DNA of 64,000 nt. Source: Jonesia quinghaiensis DSM 15701 (GTDB taxonomy: Bacteria; Actinomycetota; Actinomycetes; Actinomycetales; Cellulomonadaceae). Positions within the stretch are counted from its first letter, which is position 1; the number at the start of each line of letters is the position of its first letter. The translations under genes and the position numbers were made by a program. The stretch is taken from the NCBI RefSeq assembly GCF_000423205.1, contig NZ_KE383990.1, positions 63,230-127,229 of the forward strand, given 5' to 3'. Positions 8,767-16,677 of the stretch are shown here, piece by piece. The notes under the pieces were generated by a model that saw only the letters and a program-made list of their open reading frames with translations, did no database searches and was not told the DNA's origin.

Positions 8767-9585
8767 ATGTCTGCTGTGCAACTCATCTCAACGTGGCCCG
8801 TGACAACAGCTGCTACTGCTGTTGTCGACCACGGCGAAATCTCCACGTCTCACGGCCCACAAGATCACCGGTTTCCGTTGGCATCAGTAACGAAACTACT
8901 GACTGCGTACACCTCTTTGGTCGCGTTGGAAGAAGGCGCCCTAGAGCTGACTATGCCTGCTGGCCCGCCAGGATCAACAGTGCGTCACCTTTTGGCGCAT
9001 GCTGCAGGGTACGAATTTGATACCCACAACACGCGCGGCTCAGTGGGGGAGCGTCGTATGTACTCCAACACAGGGTTCGAGGTGTTAGCGCAGACATTAA
9101 CTGAACACAGCGGAATTGCCTTTGCCGAGTACGCTCAGCAAGCCGTCTTGGAGCCACTAGCGATGACCGCGACAGACTTATCGGGTTCACCGGCTGCGGG
9201 AGGGGTATCGACGGCACAAGATCTTGCCGTGTTTGCCCGTGAATTGATGAAACCGCAGTTAGTTCACCAGGAGACTCTACGAGCGGCAACAACAACACAG
9301 TTCCCAGGTATCGCAGGTTTGCTCCCTGGTTTTGGGCGTCAAACCCCCAATGATTGGGGGCTCGGTTTTGAAATCAAAAATGGGAAATCTCCGCACTGGA
9401 CAGGTGCATTGAACTCGCCACGAACGTTTGGCCATTTTGGTCAATCGGGCACATTCTTGTGGGTTGACCCTGAACGTCACCTTGCTTGTGTTGCGTTGAC
9501 AGATCGTGATTTTGGAGCGTGGGCAGCTGATGTGTGGCCTCAGTTCAGTGATGCCGTGATCCGTGAGGCACGCCCCGAGCAGTAA
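8767..9585 (+). CDS. Serine beta-lactamase-like hydrolase (class C/penicillin-binding family)
   Basis: A 272-residue member of the beta-lactamase/transpeptidase-like fold. The SxxK motif is S40-V-T-K43, the YxN motif is Y99-S-N101, and the third box is GHFGQSGTF near residue 222 (HxG type). All catalytic elements of class C-type serine hydrolases and esterases are therefore present. There is no signal peptide or transmembrane segment, so it probably acts in the cytoplasm as an esterase, peptidase or amidase rather than as antibiotic resistance. GAGGAG lies 6 nt before the ATG. It follows the DapA-family gene in the same orientation and ends convergently 41 bp inside the ROK regulator gene. 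Confidence 0.82.
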   Translation: MSAVQLISTWPVTTAATAVVDHGEISTSHGPQDHRFPLASVTKLLTAYTSLVALEEGALELTMPAGPPGSTVRHLLAHAAGYEFDTHNTRGSVGERRMYSNTGFEVLAQTLTEHSGIAFAEYAQQAVLEPLAMTATDLSGSPAAGGVSTAQDLAVFARELMKPQLVHQETLRAATTTQFPGIAGLLPGFGRQTPNDWGLGFEIKNGKSPHWTGALNSPRTFGHFGQSGTFLWVDPERHLACVALTDRDFGAWAADVWPQFSDAVIREARPEQ

Positions 9586-10903
9586 ACGCAGGTTGGCGCG
9601 ACTGCTCGTAACGGTGACACCACCGATCCATCAGGCGGGGAGTGAGTGCATCGTCAAAGGCGAGCAGTGCTCCACCACGTAGGTAGCCTTCAGCGCCAAA
9701 CTGCGCGTTAACAATCCGTGGAGGGCTCTCACGGCGTATTTGCATAAGGCCAGTGGTTAGCGTGTCATGGAATGTTGTTGAGGCAATGCGTCGTGCTGTG
9801 ATGGCCTGCCCACCGAGGACTATGACATCGGGGGCCAATGCATTGGCTAAACCCGCGACTCCTTGACCTAGCCCGCGTGCGATGCTTTGCACGGCATCTC
9901 CCAACCCTTGGCGTTGCCCACTCGCAGAGGCATATGTTCCCTCGCGTGGTGCGTAGTGCCCTGCTGGGGCGGTGAATGCGGTGACGTGGGCATCGTGGTC
10001 ATGCACGAGGCTGTGAAGTTTGCCGGGGTCAGTCAGGCACTCATCGAACACGTCATGAATGTATGATTCTGGGTCTGTAGGGTCGTCATCGCCTAAGAGG
10101 CGAGCTAAGGCGTAACCATCTGCCACTGTTGCCCAGCATGACACTGCACCGCAGCGGCACGCTGCTCCAGGACGCCCGAAAGGCATGTGCCCAAATTCGC
10201 TGCCTGACCCAGTTGCTCCGTCAAGGACTGTTCCACGACTGACAAAAGCGCCGCCAAGCGATGTTGTGAGTTCGATCAGTAGGACACCGGCTCCGCCATA
10301 GCCAGCGCCGCGTACATGATGGCATTCGGCTAGTGCCGACAACGATGCGTTGTTTTCAACCCTGATCTTGATGTGTGGCATGTGGTCAGCGAGGGCTGAG
10401 AAATCGAGGTCTTCCCACCCAAGAAAAACAGGGTGGGCCCGGTAGTTGGCGCTGACGGTGGATCGCACTGATACAACAACGGAAATTAAGCGATCCCCAT
10501 AACGCTCCCCAGTGTGATGCAAGGTATCGATGAGGCGCTGTATGAAATCGCTTCGACGGTCGGGGATGTGCTCAACCTGTTGGATGTGTGTTGTTCCGTC
10601 AACCTGGGCTAATGCGAAGCGCCAGTGGGTGTGGCTGACGTCAATGACCCCAACTACTGGACCGTGGGGGTGTGGTCGCACCATGAGCGAGGGGCGGCCG
10701 CGCCGTGGGCTATGGATGGACTCTTCAGTGATCATTGCCAAGTCCCGCAAGCGGGCACAGATGTCAGTCATTGTTGATGATGACAGGCCAAGTTCGGACA
10801 TGATGTCGGTGCGGGTGGTCTCGGCCTCATGGGTGCGTAGGTACCGTAAGAGGGATAGTGCAGAGTCCCACCGTGAGGGCCGTGAATAAGCAGTATCGAT
10901 CAT
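9545..10903 (-). CDS. ROK family transcriptional regulator (NagC/XylR type)
   Basis: A 452-residue sugar-responsive repressor candidate. Residues about 10-65 form a winged helix-turn-helix of MarR/NagC type (SELGLSSSTMTDICARLRDL). The ROK kinase-like fold follows from about residue 82 (VVGVIDVSHTHWRFALA). The ROK zinc site is visible as EFGHMPFG...CRCGAVSCW. The usual catalytic Asp in the END-A-N motif is replaced (ENNASLSALAE), so sugar phosphorylation is unlikely and a pure regulator is favoured. The likely targets are its own gene and the neighbouring DapA-family and hydrolase genes, which would suit catabolism of an amino sugar or acidic sugar; this is inferred from context only. Confidence 0.85.
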   Translation of the reverse strand: MIDTAYSRPSRWDSALSLLRYLRTHEAETTRTDIMSELGLSSSTMTDICARLRDLAMITEESIHSPRRGRPSLMVRPHPHGPVVGVIDVSHTHWRFALAQVDGTTHIQQVEHIPDRRSDFIQRLIDTLHHTGERYGDRLISVVVSVRSTVSANYRAHPVFLGWEDLDFSALADHMPHIKIRVENNASLSALAECHHVRGAGYGGAGVLLIELTTSLGGAFVSRGTVLDGATGSGSEFGHMPFGRPGAACRCGAVSCWATVADGYALARLLGDDDPTDPESYIHDVFDECLTDPGKLHSLVHDHDAHVTAFTAPAGHYAPREGTYASASGQRQGLGDAVQSIARGLGQGVAGLANALAPDVIVLGGQAITARRIASTTFHDTLTTGLMQIRRESPPRIVNAQFGAEGYLRGGALLAFDDALTPRLMDRWCHRYEQSRQPAFTARGVPHGSRHH

Positions 10904-11105
10904 CGTTGATTAACCGTTCGTTCCGGGGACACACAGGTGCACGCCACCCACAGCGTAAAGGACGAAGGTCTTCTTATGCAGTAGTCGCGACGAAACGAGG
11001 TCAAAGCGTTACGGGGAAGAAACGTGCTAACCCGTACCGGGCTGCTTGTGATAGTGGTTCATACAGGTAAGCAGTGAGGTGGGTAAAGAGCGCTGACGAG
11101 CGCAT

Positions 11106-11149
11106 ACGACGAAGGCCGGATCTCCTTGTGGAGATCCGGCCTTCGTCGT
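11106..11149. terminator. Strong hairpin downstream of the tRNA-Leu pair
   Basis: Perfect 20-bp stem (arms 11106-11125 and 11130-11149) with a TTGT loop. It lies 10 bp beyond the 3' end of the proximal minus-strand tRNA gene, so it most likely terminates the tRNA transcript. There is no clear T-run. Confidence 0.65.
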
Positions 11150-11158
11150 GTACTGCGG

Positions 11159-11243
11159 TGTCCGGAGGGGGACTTGAACCCCCACGCCCTAATACGGGCA
11201 CTAGCACCTCAAGCTAGCGCGTCTACCATTCCGCCACCCGGAC
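11159..11243 (-). tRNA. tRNA-Leu(GAG), copy 1
   Basis: An 85-nt class II tRNA read on the minus strand. The acceptor arm starts GTCCGGG and pairs with TCCGGAC, with discriminator A. The D arm contains GGCGGAATGGTAGACGC, the anticodon loop TTGAGGT gives anticodon GAG (decoding CUC/CUU), a long variable arm follows, and the T loop is TTCAAGT. The 3' CCA is not encoded. The sequence is identical to the second copy 52 bp away. Confidence 0.95.
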
Positions 11244-11295
11244 GGGTGTTTGTTGCTTTTCCCAGGTAGTGTTTCCGATGCCTGTGATCATCTTG

Positions 11296-11380
11296 TGTCC
11301 GGAGGGGGACTTGAACCCCCACGCCCTAATACGGGCACTAGCACCTCAAGCTAGCGCGTCTACCATTCCGCCACCCGGAC
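11296..11380 (-). tRNA. tRNA-Leu(GAG), copy 2 (promoter-proximal)
   Basis: Same 85-nt sequence as the neighbouring gene: class II architecture, anticodon GAG, discriminator A, no encoded CCA. As the promoter-proximal copy of the minus-strand pair it is probably transcribed together with copy 1 from a promoter around 11418-11447. Confidence 0.95.
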
Positions 11381-11417
11381 AGGTGACCTGCAATCACTGA
11401 TCGCAGCGCGGTTAAAA

Positions 11418-11447
11418 ATCTAACACGAAAAACACGACAACTGTGAA
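11418..11447 (-). promoter_or_regulatory. Candidate promoter of the tRNA-Leu pair
   Basis: On the minus strand, TTCACA (11442-11447) and TTAGAT (11418-11423) are separated by 18 bp and lie 37 bp upstream of the first tRNA base. They resemble sigma-A -35/-10 elements (TTGACA/TANNNT); assignment is by position and motif only. Confidence 0.35.
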
Positions 11448-11562
11448 TCCATTGAGTGTGCTGTAGGAAACACTGGCCAACAGGGCGTGAATGTTCAGCC
11501 GCATGTCACACATGAGCTTATTCAGGGTGAGGAACTGCAGGGATATGACCCACAATGGAACA

Positions 11563-13644
11563 ATGACCATTGAACACCTTGACCCGAGCAATCCGTTCGC
11601 CCTGCCCTCAACGCTGCCTTACTCACTGCCAGACTTCACCCAGATCGCTGACGAGCACTACGAGCCAGCTATCCGTGCGGGAATGGCACAAGAGCTCGCA
11701 GAGATTGACGCAATCGCCACCAACAGTGAACCAGCAACCGTGCAGAACACCTTGGATGCCTTCGAGCTGAGCGGACAAGTGCTATCACGTGCGCTAACAG
11801 TGTTCTACAACACATTGTCCTCTGATGCTCGTCCCACCTTAGAAGACATTGACGAACGCCTCGCTCCTGAGTTGGCGCGTCACCACGACGAGATTTACAT
11901 GAACACCGCGCTGTACCAGCGGTTCACTGATCTCGAACAGAACATCCAGGCAGACGACAGCGTGTCCGCTGAGGTGCGCTACGCATTGCAGGAAGTTCTG
12001 AAGGATTTTGTGCGGTCAGGAATTACCCTCAGTGATGACGACAAAGCCACACTGCGCGGACTGAACGAAAAGATCACGGCCCTTGAATCAGCTTTTGGGC
12101 GCAAACTTCTTGCTGGTGCCAACGACGGCGCTCTGTTTGTGCAAGACGCAGCTGACCTGGCAGGTTTAGCCCCAGATGCGATTGACGCTGCGCGCTCCGC
12201 CGCTACCCAACGCGGCCATGACACGGGCTACCTCATTGAGTTGCAACTGCCCAGCCAGCAAGCTTCGCTTGCCCAATTGTCCCGCCGTGACGTGCGAGAA
12301 AAACTCTTCCACGCATCAGTGACACGCGGTCTCGCTGGAGAGCATGACACACGCACCATCATTGTGGAATTGGCAACGTTGCGTGCTCAAGCAGCGCAAC
12401 TCTTGGGCTTTGAGCACCATGCTGCGTACATCGCCGAAGACGCCACCGCGCGCACCACACCAGCGGTCATGGAGATGCTCAACTCTTTGGCCCCTTCAGC
12501 GGTGCGGAACGCACATGCTGAGGCGCAAGTCCTCGCCCAAGCCTTGCGGGAGGACCTCAACGACCCACAGGCAGTACTGGAACCGTGGGATTGGGCGTAC
12601 TACGCGGAGAAAGTCCGGGCACGCGACTACGACCTCGACGATTCAGTGCTGCGCCCCTACCTTGAACTTGATCGTGTTGTCCGCGACGGGGTGTTTCGGG
12701 CAGCAACCGAACTGTATGGCATCACTTTTACCGACCGCCCTGATCTCACGGGCTACCACCCCGATGTCGCTGTCTTTGAGGTATTCGACGCCGATGGCAG
12801 CGAACTTGGACTCTTCCTCGCAGACTGGTACACCCGTGAGTCGAAACGGGGCGGCGCCTGGATGAACAATCTTGTGGACCAATCCCACCTCACTGGGCAG
12901 CGCCCCGTGGTGGTCAACAACCTCAACATCCCCAAGCCACCCGCCGGTCAACCAACTCTGCTCGCTTGGGATGAAGTCATCACCCTCTTCCACGAGTTTG
13001 GTCATGCCTTGCACGGGCTGTTCGCAAACACCCACTACCCGTCCTACTCGGGTACCGAGGTGCCACGCGACTTCGTCGAATTCCCCTCCCAAGTTAATGA
13101 AATGTGGGCCTGGGAACCAGAAATTCTGCGCCACTACGCGCGCCACCACGCAACCGGCGAGCCGATGCCCACCCAGTGGATTGATACGTTATTGGCCACT
13201 CGCCAATTTAATGAAGGGTTCGCCACCACTGAGTACCTCGCTGCCGCGATCCTTGACCAGGCATGGCACCAATTGGACCCACGTGACGTGCCCTCCGACC
13301 CCGAGCAGGTTGAAGCCTTTGAGAAAGAGGCACTAACAGCGCACGGTATCGCAGAACCACTGGTACCACCGCGCTACCGCTCCACGTACTACAACCACGT
13401 CTTCGGTGGGGGGTACAGTGCTGGCTACTACTCCTACATTTGGTCAGAAGTGTTAGATGCTGACACCGTTGAATGGTTCTCTCACAATGGTGGGTTGTCC
13501 CGGCAAGCGGGCGACCACTTCCGGGCGACATTGCTCGCACCAGGAGGGTCCCAAGACTGCCTAGAGACCTACCGCACATTCCGTGGGCGTGACGCCCACA
13601 TCCAACCGCTGCTCACCCGCCGCGGACTTGAAGCCGCTCAATAA
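11563..13644 (+). CDS. dcp: M3 family zinc oligopeptidase/peptidyl-dipeptidase (Dcp type)
   Basis: Cytoplasmic zinc metallopeptidase degrading short peptides, about 693 residues, the usual M3A length. The catalytic HEFGH is at residues 477-481 in the context TLFHEFGHALHGLF. The third zinc ligand lies in the following helix (EFPSQVNEMWAWE), and the substrate-binding Tyr/His loop is near YYNHVFGGGYSAGYYSY. There is no signal peptide. The start is uncertain: ATG 11563 gives the family-like N-terminus, with only a GGA 3 nt upstream, and ATG 11545 is an in-frame alternative. The choice between dipeptidyl carboxypeptidase and oligopeptidase A rests on overall resemblance to the Dcp branch. It may cooperate with the adjacent M20 peptidase in peptide recycling. 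Confidence 0.88.
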   Translation: MTIEHLDPSNPFALPSTLPYSLPDFTQIADEHYEPAIRAGMAQELAEIDAIATNSEPATVQNTLDAFELSGQVLSRALTVFYNTLSSDARPTLEDIDERLAPELARHHDEIYMNTALYQRFTDLEQNIQADDSVSAEVRYALQEVLKDFVRSGITLSDDDKATLRGLNEKITALESAFGRKLLAGANDGALFVQDAADLAGLAPDAIDAARSAATQRGHDTGYLIELQLPSQQASLAQLSRRDVREKLFHASVTRGLAGEHDTRTIIVELATLRAQAAQLLGFEHHAAYIAEDATARTTPAVMEMLNSLAPSAVRNAHAEAQVLAQALREDLNDPQAVLEPWDWAYYAEKVRARDYDLDDSVLRPYLELDRVVRDGVFRAATELYGITFTDRPDLTGYHPDVAVFEVFDADGSELGLFLADWYTRESKRGGAWMNNLVDQSHLTGQRPVVVNNLNIPKPPAGQPTLLAWDEVITLFHEFGHALHGLFANTHYPSYSGTEVPRDFVEFPSQVNEMWAWEPEILRHYARHHATGEPMPTQWIDTLLATRQFNEGFATTEYLAAAILDQAWHQLDPRDVPSDPEQVEAFEKEALTAHGIAEPLVPPRYRSTYYNHVFGGGYSAGYYSYIWSEVLDADTVEWFSHNGGLSRQAGDHFRATLLAPGGSQDCLETYRTFRGRDAHIQPLLTRRGLEAAQ

Positions 13645-13673
13645 CACCACGGTAAGACAAGCAGCAACACCCT

Positions 13674-13712
13674 ACAGCCGGGCACACTCCTCACCGGGGT
13701 GCGCCCGGCTGT
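13674..13712 (+). terminator. Hairpin between M3 and M20 peptidase genes
   Basis: Perfect 10-bp GC-rich stem ACAGCCGGGC / GCCCGGCTGT (13674-13683, 13703-13712) 29 bp after the M3 stop codon. There is no T-run, so it may be a weak or factor-dependent terminator. Confidence 0.45.
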
Positions 13713-13732
13713 GACGTGAGAGAATACCTGAC

Positions 13733-15052
13733 ATGAAGTCAGCCAGCCCCCAAGCACTCCGTGACGTCGTGACCATCTGCCGTGATCTCCTGCGGATTGA
13801 CACGTCGAACTTTGGCCACAACCAATCGCGCGGTGAACGTCAAGCAGCAGAATACGTAATGGAACTCCTCGGCCAGGTGGGGCTGGATGCCGAAATTTTC
13901 GAATCTTCCCCAGGGCGCGCAAACGTTGTGACCCGGATCAGCGGTTCAGATCCAACACGCCCCGCCCTGGTTGTTCACGGGCACCTTGACGTTGTGCCCG
14001 CACAAGCCGACGAATGGAGCGTTGACCCATTCGGTGGAGAAATTATTGATGACATGCTCTGGGGACGCGGCGCGGTCGACATGAAAGACATGGTCGCGAT
14101 GATGCTCGCTGTCCTGTGCGACATCAAGCGTCAAGGAATCGTGCCACCACGGGATCTGATCTTCGCGTTCTTCGCCGACGAAGAAGCAGGCGGAGAATAT
14201 GGTGCTCACTGGACCGTGCAGAACAAACCAGAACTTTTTGAAGGCGCCAGCGAAGCGATCTCTGAAGTAGGCGGATACTCTACCTACATCAACGGACAAC
14301 GCGCCTACCTCTTGCAAACCGCTGAGAAGTCCCTTGGCTGGCTGCAACTCATCGCTCACGGCACCGCCGGGCACGGATCCCAAACCATCACAGACAACGC
14401 CGTGACGCACCTGTCGGCAGCGCTCGCACGCATCGGGCAGCACCCTTGGGAGTATCACATCACTCCCACCTTGCATGCGCTACTCACAGGGGTGTCAGAA
14501 CTCACCGGGCTGCCTTATGACCCGCATGACCCGCTCGCTATTGATGCACTCCTTGACTCCCTGGGGTCAACAGCACGTTTCGTCAAACCCACCGTGCACA
14601 ACACAGCTAACCCCACTCAGCTCACTGCCGGCTACAAAGCCAATGTTATTCCGCGCACTGCCACCGGTGTTGTTGACGCAAGGTTCTTGCCTGGGTTCGA
14701 AGAAGAAGGAATGAGAATCCTCAAGGAACTCGCTGGGCCAAACGTCAGTATTGACCCTATGCTTCTTTCCCGTGCCGTAGAATCGCCGCTGACCGGCAAC
14801 CTGGTGGACTCCATGACAGCATCAATCAAACACTTTGACCCGGACGCCACGGTGCTGCCCTACATGCTGTCTGGGGGGACAGACAACAAATCCCTCGCAG
14901 ACTTAGGCATCATGGGGTACGGGTTCGCTCCGTTGCAATTACCAGAAGAACTCGATTTCCCTGCGATGTTCCATGGCGTTGACGAGCGTGTCCCCATCAG
15001 TGCGTTGACGTTTGGAGTTAACGTACTGACCCACCTGCTACAAGACTGCTAA
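13733..15052 (+). CDS. M20/M25/M40 family metallopeptidase (ArgE/DapE/carboxypeptidase-like)
   Basis: Di-zinc amidohydrolase/exopeptidase of 439 residues. Metal ligands are recognisable: HGHLDVVP (first His and the following Asp), the bridging Asp in GRGAVDMKDM, the catalytic/bridging Glu pair in FADEEAGG, and the last His in MFHGVDERVP. A dimerisation/lid domain occupies about residues 195-310 (LIAHGTAGHGSQ). The family includes dipeptidases, carboxypeptidases and succinyl-diaminopimelate desuccinylases. The size and the AEKSLGWLQLIAHG region fit generic actinobacterial M20/M25/M40 peptidases best, so the substrate is left open. Its 3' end overlaps the convergent DUF5703-like gene by 35 bp. 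Confidence 0.85.
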   Translation: MKSASPQALRDVVTICRDLLRIDTSNFGHNQSRGERQAAEYVMELLGQVGLDAEIFESSPGRANVVTRISGSDPTRPALVVHGHLDVVPAQADEWSVDPFGGEIIDDMLWGRGAVDMKDMVAMMLAVLCDIKRQGIVPPRDLIFAFFADEEAGGEYGAHWTVQNKPELFEGASEAISEVGGYSTYINGQRAYLLQTAEKSLGWLQLIAHGTAGHGSQTITDNAVTHLSAALARIGQHPWEYHITPTLHALLTGVSELTGLPYDPHDPLAIDALLDSLGSTARFVKPTVHNTANPTQLTAGYKANVIPRTATGVVDARFLPGFEEEGMRILKELAGPNVSIDPMLLSRAVESPLTGNLVDSMTASIKHFDPDATVLPYMLSGGTDNKSLADLGIMGYGFAPLQLPEELDFPAMFHGVDERVPISALTFGVNVLTHLLQDC

Positions 15053-15287
15053 CAGGTACCACTTTTCGGCGGAGCCAAAATTTGCGTGCACCACCTTGGT
15101 ACAGGATCGTTTTCGCTAGTTCCCACCGGTTTTGCTCAGCTTCAGAAACGAGATAGGCGCGCACAGCTCCCACTGGTTCTTGTGGTCCCACCACAACGGT
15201 GCGGTACTCAAACACTGTTTCGGTGCGTTGCCGCCCGCGTAGTGAGCGAGTTTGTGGGGTGCGAAGGGGGGAGTCATAGCGGGTCAT
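15018..15287 (-). CDS. DUF5703-like small protein
   Basis: An 89-residue protein of unknown function. The C-terminal half contains the pattern EYRTVVVGP...WELAKTILYQGGARKFWLRRKV, which resembles the actinobacterial DUF5703 family. It starts at the second ATG of ATGATG, behind GGAGG with a 4-nt gap; the upstream in-frame extension to 15470 lacks family similarity and is not included. There is no signal peptide or transmembrane helix. It overlaps the 3' end of the M20 peptidase gene. Conservation in actinobacteria suggests a basal function, but none is known to me. Confidence 0.65.
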   Translation of the reverse strand: MTRYDSPLRTPQTRSLRGRQRTETVFEYRTVVVGPQEPVGAVRAYLVSEAEQNRWELAKTILYQGGARKFWLRRKVVPVSSLVAGGSVR

Positions 15288-15468
15288 CATTCCTCCAAAG
15301 CAGTGACGATCATGCTCACCCCGGCGGACTGTTTGATGTTGCTGAGGTGAGGTAGAGATAAAAATACGCCACTGCATCGGAGCTGGCTGCATGAACGCGC
15401 ACAACCTCGTGAAGATCACACTGACCAAACAAGTGCATTTCCCTGTTAACAGCGATAACGTTATGGGC

Positions 15469-15735
15469 ATGACCGTAGATCCGCGCGCAGCACTTGATCG
15501 TTTCGTCGCCGCATTGGAAACCCATTATGAAGCTGTCGCTGCCCGTCGTGGTAGCAACGACCAGCTTGTTGACGACGCATACGATGTCCTTGAAGATGCT
15601 TTTGATATGTACGACGAAGCTCTCGCTGTGAGCTACGGCGAACTCCTTCCGTTCTCTACTGTTGATGAGGACGACGACTTCGACGAAGATGATGAGGACG
15701 ACGAAGACGTCGACTTTGATGAGGAAGATGAGTAG
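15469..15735 (+). CDS. Small highly acidic actinobacterial protein
   Basis: An 88-residue protein. It has an N-terminal helical segment (PRAALDRFVAALETHYEAVA) and a C-terminal tail made almost entirely of Asp and Glu (from about residue 66, FSTVDEDDDFDEDDEDDEDV). Similar proteins next to mshC/PAC2 loci in actinobacteria are often annotated as hypothetical or primosomal; I know of no demonstrated function. No convincing Shine-Dalgarno sequence precedes the ATG at 15469 or the alternative ATG at 15463. A strong terminator follows. The acidic tail could mimic nucleic acid or bind basic proteins or metal, which is speculation. Confidence 0.6.
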   Translation: MTVDPRAALDRFVAALETHYEAVAARRGSNDQLVDDAYDVLEDAFDMYDEALAVSYGELLPFSTVDEDDDFDEDDEDDEDVDFDEEDE

Positions 15736-15747
15736 AGTTTGTGAATC

Positions 15748-15773
15748 AAAGCCCCACGTCGTGGGGCTTTTTT
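15748..15773 (+). terminator. Rho-independent terminator after the acidic protein gene
   Basis: Perfect 10-bp stem AAAGCCCCAC / GTGGGGCTTT with a GTC loop, followed by further T residues (15771-15773). Confidence 0.85.
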
Positions 15774-15807
15774 CATGCCTCTTCGACTTCGCGGTAAGGT
15801 AGCGTTC

Positions 15808-16677
15808 GTGAATTTCTTCGAAGCGGTCTTCATGGGGTTGGTTCAAGCCCTTACCGAATTCCTCCCCGTCTCGTCTTCCGCTCACCTCCGAATTTTCGGG
15901 GAACTCATTGGAGAATCAGACCCCGGGGCCGCCTTCACAGCGATCACCCAAATTGGGACCGAAGCAGCAGTGCTTTTGTATTTTCGCCGCGACATCAAGA
16001 ACATCTGCGTGAAGTGGTGGCAGAGTCTTCGCGGTGACAACGGTACAGATTGGCGCTCCCGTATGGGAGCCCACGATCATGACGCTGCGATGGGCTGGTA
16101 CATCGGGTTGGGATCGATCCCCATCGTTGTTTTGGGGCTGCTTCTTGAAGACTTCATTGATTCAACTTTTAGGAATCTCTACCTCACTGCGTTGATGCTT
16201 GCTGTGTTCGGTATTTTTTTGGGGATCGCAGACAAGTACGGTAAACACGAGCGTACGGTCAAAGAACTCACACCACGTCACGCGTTGTTCTTTGGGCTCG
16301 CCCAGGCGATGGCGCTGATTCCGGGAGTCTCTCGTTCTGGGGGGACTATTACCGCAGGTCTGTTGATGGGCTACACCCGTGAGGCGGCAGCCCGCTACTC
16401 ATTCCTCTTAGCTATCCCTGCTGTTGTCGGATCTGGTTTCTATAAACTCTTTAAAGCTGTGGGTGCTGAGCCAGTTGCTGGAGCGCCGGGCTTCGGTGCG
16501 ACACTGGTCGCGACACTGGTGTCCTTCTTTGTAGGCTATTTAGTGATCATTGCGTTCTTGCGTATTGTGTCAACGTTCTCCTATAAACCATTCGTTATTT
16601 ACCGTCTTGTGCTGGCAGCTGCAGTTGTTGTGTTGCTGCTAGCTGGTGTGCTTCAACCCCTTGGAGAATTCTCGTGA
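15808..16677 (+). CDS. uppP: Undecaprenyl-diphosphatase (bacitracin resistance family)
   Basis: Integral membrane phosphatase of 289 residues that recycles undecaprenyl pyrophosphate to the monophosphate carrier used for peptidoglycan precursors. The conserved N-terminal (E/Q)xxxE motif is in [15 protein letters not shown], and the second catalytic motif PGVSRSG is in the middle. Multiple hydrophobic helices cover the protein. The GTG at 15808 starts the family-like sequence. TAAGGT 7 nt upstream can serve either as a weak Shine-Dalgarno (AAGG) or as a -10 box for a leaderless message. The stop overlaps the mshC start by 4 bp, indicating co-translation. Confidence 0.92.
   Translation: MNFFEAVFMGLVQALTEFLPVSSSAHLRIFGELIGESDPGAAFTAITQIGTEAAVLLYFRRDIKNICVKWWQSLRGDNGTDWRSRMGAHDHDAAMGWYIGLGSIPIVVLGLLLEDFIDSTFRNLYLTALMLAVFGIFLGIADKYGKHERTVKELTPRHALFFGLAQAMALIPGVSRSGGTITAGLLMGYTREAAARYSFLLAIPAVVGSGFYKLFKAVGAEPVAGAPGFGATLVATLVSFFVGYLVIIAFLRIVSTFSYKPFVIYRLVLAAAVVVLLLAGVLQPLGEFS

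Noticed and set aside
8478-8846. A minus-strand frame opposite the DapA-family tail.
   Set aside because: No promoter or ribosome site, runs into the neighbouring hydrolase gene, and shows no recognisable motif; kept only as a reason to check the tail.
8767-9585. Antibiotic-resistance beta-lactamase.
   Set aside because: No signal peptide and only family-level motifs; the cytoplasmic esterase/peptidase branch is more likely.
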